Below, one piece after another: positions 13,364 to 16,091 of a stretch of 16,091 bases of DNA. The stretch is from an uncultured Collinsella sp. (GTDB lineage: Bacteria; Actinomycetota; Coriobacteriia; Coriobacteriales; Coriobacteriaceae). Location of the stretch: contig UROC01000039.1 of NCBI GenBank assembly GCA_900549345.1, positions 1-16,091 of the forward strand, read 5' to 3'. The notes under the pieces are model-generated. The model ran no database searches, was not told the origin of the DNA, and saw only the letters and a list, made by a program, of their open reading frames with translations. The position numbers and the translations under genes are program-made. The stretch's first letter is position 1; every line of letters starts with the position of its first letter.

Positions 13364-14449
13364 ATGAGCGACGCGAACGAGCTCATCTCATTTATCGCGT
13401 CGATGTCGGGGGAGGGCAACCTTCGCGTCGAGGAGAACCTTGGCGAGGGGTATGTCCGCCTCCGCGTTTCGGAGGCCGAGCGGCGCCAGGCAAAGCACGA
13501 CATTCAGCATGTCGAGGATATCGTCATCGAAATGCTCCGTAATGCTCGCGATGCCGGCGCCGACAAGGTCTATCTCGCCACGACCAAGGAAGATGGCGTC
13601 CGCACGCTTGTCTTTTTGGATAACGGCTCGGGTGTTCCGCAGGATATGCAAGAGCGAATCTTCGATGCTCGCGTTACCTCAAAGCTCGAGAGCATGAAGA
13701 TGGACCGTTGGGGCGTTCACGGTCGTGGCATGGCATTGTTTTCAATCAAGCAGAACACCGACGAGGCCCGTGTGGTCACGTCCGGCGTCGATCTTGGTTC
13801 AGCCTTTAAGGTGAGCGTTGCGGCCGACCGCCTCAGTGAGCGTGCCGATCAGTCCAGCTGGCCCCAGGCCGTCAAGGATGAGGACGGACGTTATGTCTGC
13901 GCTCGCGGTCCACATAATATTATTCGCGCTGCTTGTGAGTTTGCGCTCGAGGAGTTGCGTGGTTGCGATGTCTATCTCGGTTCTCCGTCTGAGATTGCCG
14001 CGACCCTTTATGCTCAAGCGTCAAGTCGGCTCGATACGTCTCGTCTCCTGTTCATTGATGACGAGAGCGAGCTTCCGGTAGTCGATCGTTTAGGCCTTGC
14101 TTCTGATGCCGAGGACTTTATCCGTATTTGTTCGGGTTTGGGTCTTGAGATGTCCGAACGCACGGCCCATCGCATTTTGGCAGGGCAGATTAAGCCCGTT
14201 CGCGGTGTGACCGCGCGTCTGCTGCGCGAGCGTGATTCGTCCTCGCATGCGCCGGCTCCTGTCGATCTCGCGAAGGATCGTCGCGGGCTACGTATTGCCA
14301 AGGATGACATGGCACAGTTTTCGCGCGCTGTGGAACGCGACTTTAATGACCTTGCCGCCCGGTACTATCTCAACCTTTGCGGCGACCCAAAGATCCGTGT
14401 TTCGCGTGATCGAATCACCGTGACCTTTGATCTTGCCAAAGAGGAATAG
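13364..14449 (+). CDS. GHKL-type ATPase of unknown function
   Basis: A 361-residue soluble protein with a Bergerat (GHKL) ATP-binding fold. The N-box EMLRNARDAGA (E56, N60, D63) is followed by the G1 box DNGSGVP (D86, G88, G90) and the G2 box GVHGRGMALFS (117-127). That is the set seen in MutL, Hsp90, gyrase B and MORC-like proteins. No histidine-kinase H-box, receiver or membrane segment is visible, so it is not a two-component kinase. The C-terminal half (about 180-361) is not recognised. It includes a helical Arg-rich stretch (257-290, LGLEMSERTAHRILAGQ) and ends in a short beta-like segment. The ATG follows the rny stop after one base with no ribosome site, so its translation probably depends on rny. 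It occupies the place of ymdB between rny and spoVS. A role in RNA decay or with SpoVS is suggested by context only. Confidence 0.85.
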   Translation: MSDANELISFIASMSGEGNLRVEENLGEGYVRLRVSEAERRQAKHDIQHVEDIVIEMLRNARDAGADKVYLATTKEDGVRTLVFLDNGSGVPQDMQERIFDARVTSKLESMKMDRWGVHGRGMALFSIKQNTDEARVVTSGVDLGSAFKVSVAADRLSERADQSSWPQAVKDEDGRYVCARGPHNIIRAACEFALEELRGCDVYLGSPSEIAATLYAQASSRLDTSRLLFIDDESELPVVDRLGLASDAEDFIRICSGLGLEMSERTAHRILAGQIKPVRGVTARLLRERDSSSHAPAPVDLAKDRRGLRIAKDDMAQFSRAVERDFNDLAARYYLNLCGDPKIRVSRDRITVTFDLAKEE

Positions 14450-14455
14450 TGCCTT

Positions 14456-14473
14456 TACCGAGTCCACTCGGTA
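14456..14473. promoter_or_regulatory. Perfect 7-bp palindrome upstream of spoVS
   Basis: TACCGAG (14456-14462) pairs with CTCGGTA (14467-14473) over TCCA, just after the ATPase stop. No T-run follows, so it is a poor terminator. Weak hexamers TTTACC (14454-14459) and TACAGT (14477-14482), 17 bp apart, would put the palindrome across a possible spoVS promoter, like the recA SOS box arrangement. This reading is tentative; an mRNA stem between the two cistrons is the alternative. Confidence 0.4.
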
Positions 14474-14523
14474 CGATACAGTTATTGCAGTTAAAACGTA
14501 CTTTTAAATGCAGGAGTTTCTTC

Positions 14524-14841
14524 ATGGATTGCCTGAAGGTATCAAGCAAATCATCGCCCGCGTCCGTTGCCGGCGCCATCGCCGGCATGGTCAAGGATGG
14601 TGTACCCGTCAACATCCAGTGTGTCGGCGCCGGTGCCGTCAACCAGGCCATTAAGGCCGTTGCTATCGCGCGCGGTTTTTTGATTCCAACCGGTTTTGAT
14701 ATTTCCTGCGCGCCCGTGTTCTCCGACATCCTCATTAACGGGGAGTCGCGCACGGCCATCCGCCTTTCTATCTACGTTCACCAGATCAATCGAGCTGCTA
14801 TGGATAACGTCGTCATGGATGATGTTAAGCCTGTGGCATAG
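14524..14841 (+). CDS. spoVS: Stage V sporulation protein S (SpoVS), Alba-like
   Basis: A 105-residue SpoVS. The core of about 85 residues is highly typical: LKVSSKSSPASVAGAIAGMV, then VGAGAVNQAIKAVAIARGF and RTAIRLSIYV. The family has an Alba-like fold thought to bind nucleic acid; in Bacillus it affects septation and spore coat completion. About 20 extra C-terminal residues (HQINRAAMDNVVMDDVKPVA) exceed the usual 86. The ATG at 14524 is chosen because AGGAG lies seven bases upstream and the protein then begins MDCLKVSS, as family members do. An in-frame start at 14449 would add 25 unrelated residues across the palindrome and is rejected. SpoVS also occurs in non-sporulating lineages, so sporulation need not be implied. 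Confidence 0.94.
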   Translation: MDCLKVSSKSSPASVAGAIAGMVKDGVPVNIQCVGAGAVNQAIKAVAIARGFLIPTGFDISCAPVFSDILINGESRTAIRLSIYVHQINRAAMDNVVMDDVKPVA

Positions 14842-14886
14842 CTTCTGCTTGCCTCGTTTCGCTCCCCATCGTTAGGACTTATGCAC

Positions 14887-16091
14887 ATGGACCAGCGTTC
14901 CGTACGCGATATTCTTGCCGGTAAAACCTACTTTATCCGCACCTTTGGCTGCCAGATGAATCAGCACGACTCCGAGCGTGTGAGCGGTCTGCTTGATTCG
15001 TATGGCTGCCTCATGGCGCTCGATCCCGCGCATGCCGATATCGTTGTCTTCATGACGTGCTGCGTGCGCGAGGCCGCCGATACTCGCCTGTACGGTCAGT
15101 GCAATTCCTGCAAAAGCCTGCCGCCTTCGCCTTCGGGCAAGCGCGTGGTTGCCGTTGGCGGTTGCATCGCGCAGCGCGATGGCGAGGGCCTGCTCACCAA
15201 CGTCGATAACGTCAATGTCATCTTTGGCACGCATTCCATCGCGCATGTGGCCGAGCTCATTGCCGAGGCGTTCCTTGATGGCAAGCGTCATATCCGTACC
15301 AATGAGCATGAGGATACGGATGCCATGAGCATGCCGTGGCATCGCGAGACTCAGTATCACGCCTGGGTGCCCATCATGACGGGCTGCAATAATTTCTGCA
15401 CCTATTGCATCGTGCCGTACGTGCGTGGTCGCGAAAAGAGCCGCCCCTTCGAGGAGATTGTCGACGAGGTGACCGGTTTGGTGCGCCAGGGCGTGCGTGA
15501 GATTACGCTGCTGGGCCAAAACGTTAACTCATATGGTCGCGATCTGTTTGGCAAGCCGCGTTTTGCCGATCTGCTGCGTGCCGTGGGCGATACGGGCGTG
15601 GAGCGCATCTTCTTTACGTCTTCGCATCCCAAGGACCTGTTGCCCGAGACCATCGACGCCATGGCCGAGACGCCTGCCGTTATGCCGCAGCTGCACTTGG
15701 CCGTCCAGTCAGGTTCGACGCGGATCCTCAAAGAGATGAATCGCCGTTATACACGCGAGGACTATCTGGGCCTTGTCGATCGCATTCGCAACCGCATGCC
15801 CGATATCGCGCTCTCGACCGACATTATCGTTGGCTTCCCGGGTGAGACTGAAGAAGAATTTGAGCAGACGCTCTCACTTGCCGAGACGGTCCGCTATGCT
15901 CAGGCCTATACCTTCATCTATTCCAAGCGCGCCGGTACCCCGGCCGCCGAGATTGACGATCCTACGCCGCATGAGATTATTCTCGAGCGTTTCAACCGTC
16001 TGGTTAAGGTTATCGAGACCACGGCACACGAGTATAACCAGGGTGAGCTTCATACTGTGGTTCCGGCGCTCATTGAGGGAACGAGTAAAAA
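14887..16091 (+). CDS. miaB: tRNA-2-methylthio-N6-dimethylallyladenosine synthase MiaB, 3' end cut by window
   Basis: About 401 codons of MiaB, open to the right edge. The enzyme adds a methylthio group to N6-isopentenyladenosine at position 37 of tRNAs reading U-starting codons. Counting from the ATG at 14887, the MTTase cysteines are C22 (FGCQMNQHDSE), C58 (MTCCVRE) and C93 (GGCIAQRD). The radical-SAM cluster is C167-x3-C171-x2-C174 (CNNFCTYC), followed by IVPYVRGREKSR. The SSHPKDL, HLAVQSGS and IIVGFPGETEEEF blocks are typical. The missing end should hold the rest of the TRAM domain. AGGA at 14874-14877 spaces well from 14887 but is too close to the alternative ATG at 14881. The usual NTC motif reads MTC here. 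It follows spoVS without a terminator, as in Bacillus-type gene order. Confidence 0.96.
   Translation, partial: MDQRSVRDILAGKTYFIRTFGCQMNQHDSERVSGLLDSYGCLMALDPAHADIVVFMTCCVREAADTRLYGQCNSCKSLPPSPSGKRVVAVGGCIAQRDGEGLLTNVDNVNVIFGTHSIAHVAELIAEAFLDGKRHIRTNEHEDTDAMSMPWHRETQYHAWVPIMTGCNNFCTYCIVPYVRGREKSRPFEEIVDEVTGLVRQGVREITLLGQNVNSYGRDLFGKPRFADLLRAVGDTGVERIFFTSSHPKDLLPETIDAMAETPAVMPQLHLAVQSGSTRILKEMNRRYTREDYLGLVDRIRNRMPDIALSTDIIVGFPGETEEEFEQTLSLAETVRYAQAYTFIYSKRAGTPAAEIDDPTPHEIILERFNRLVKVIETTAHEYNQGELHTVVPALIEGTSK

Noticed and set aside
11695..13503. Antisense open frame of 602 codons opposite rny
   Set aside because: Shadow of rny; Leu/Gly/Asp/Val-rich translation with no family resemblance, and it covers the rny promoter leader.
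1..16091. CRISPR array, tRNA or rRNA genes, insertion sequence, phage or toxin-antitoxin genes
   Set aside because: None seen on either strand: no regularly spaced direct repeats with spacers, no cloverleaf, no transposase or integrase motif. Apart from the palindrome, the window is conserved housekeeping sequence.

Overview
The window is a dense, almost entirely plus-strand stretch of housekeeping genes from a GC-rich bacterium. Protein content and gene order point to class Coriobacteriia (Actinomycetota), most likely Collinsella or a close relative. The order rnj - ftsK/spoIIIE - rodZ - (yajQ - rimO) - pgsA - cinA - recA - recX - rny - ATPase - spoVS - miaB follows the old Bacillus/Clostridium dapA-rnjB-spoIIIE-rodZ-pgsA-cinA-recA-rny-ymdB-spoVS-miaB neighbourhood as I recall it. 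The SOS operator, by contrast, is of the Gram-positive/actinobacterial CGAAC-N4-GTTCG kind. The genus call is inference from style and synteny, not from a database match.

Layout. (a) 1-389 has no convincing gene. It holds a 133-bp palindromic element: two perfect 32-bp inverted arms, a nested hairpin between them and a 7-bp hairpin on each shoulder. The leader of rnj follows. (b) 390-6353: rnj (RNase J), ftsK (TTG start, ribosome site inside the end of rnj) and a RodZ-like protein (overlaps ftsK by one base), packed as one unit. (c) 6380-9445: yajQ, rimO, pgsA and a cinA C-terminal-domain gene, closed by a stem-loop at 9453-9476. (d) 9446-11555: recA with its own strong promoter, whose spacer contains a LexA-type box, followed by recX. 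(e) 11556-16091: an intergenic region with a strong promoter and leader hairpins, then rny (RNase Y), a GHKL-fold ATPase of unknown function, spoVS, and miaB cut by the right edge.

How the genes fit together. RNase J and RNase Y are the two main mRNA-decay nucleases of many Gram-positive lineages, and both are here. RimO and MiaB are paralogous radical-SAM methylthiotransferases acting on ribosomal protein S12 and on tRNA. FtsK, RodZ and PgsA serve chromosome segregation, cell shape and phospholipid synthesis. RecA and RecX form the SOS/recombination unit.

The least understood parts, and the best candidates for something undescribed, are: the GHKL ATPase between rny and spoVS, in the slot that ymdB occupies in Bacillus; the SpoVS protein in a lineage thought not to sporulate; the large palindromic element before rnj; the four TTTGG blocks at exact 11-bp spacing upstream of the recA promoter; and two unusual disordered regions, a duplicated basic motif in FtsK and an RG-rich linker in RodZ.
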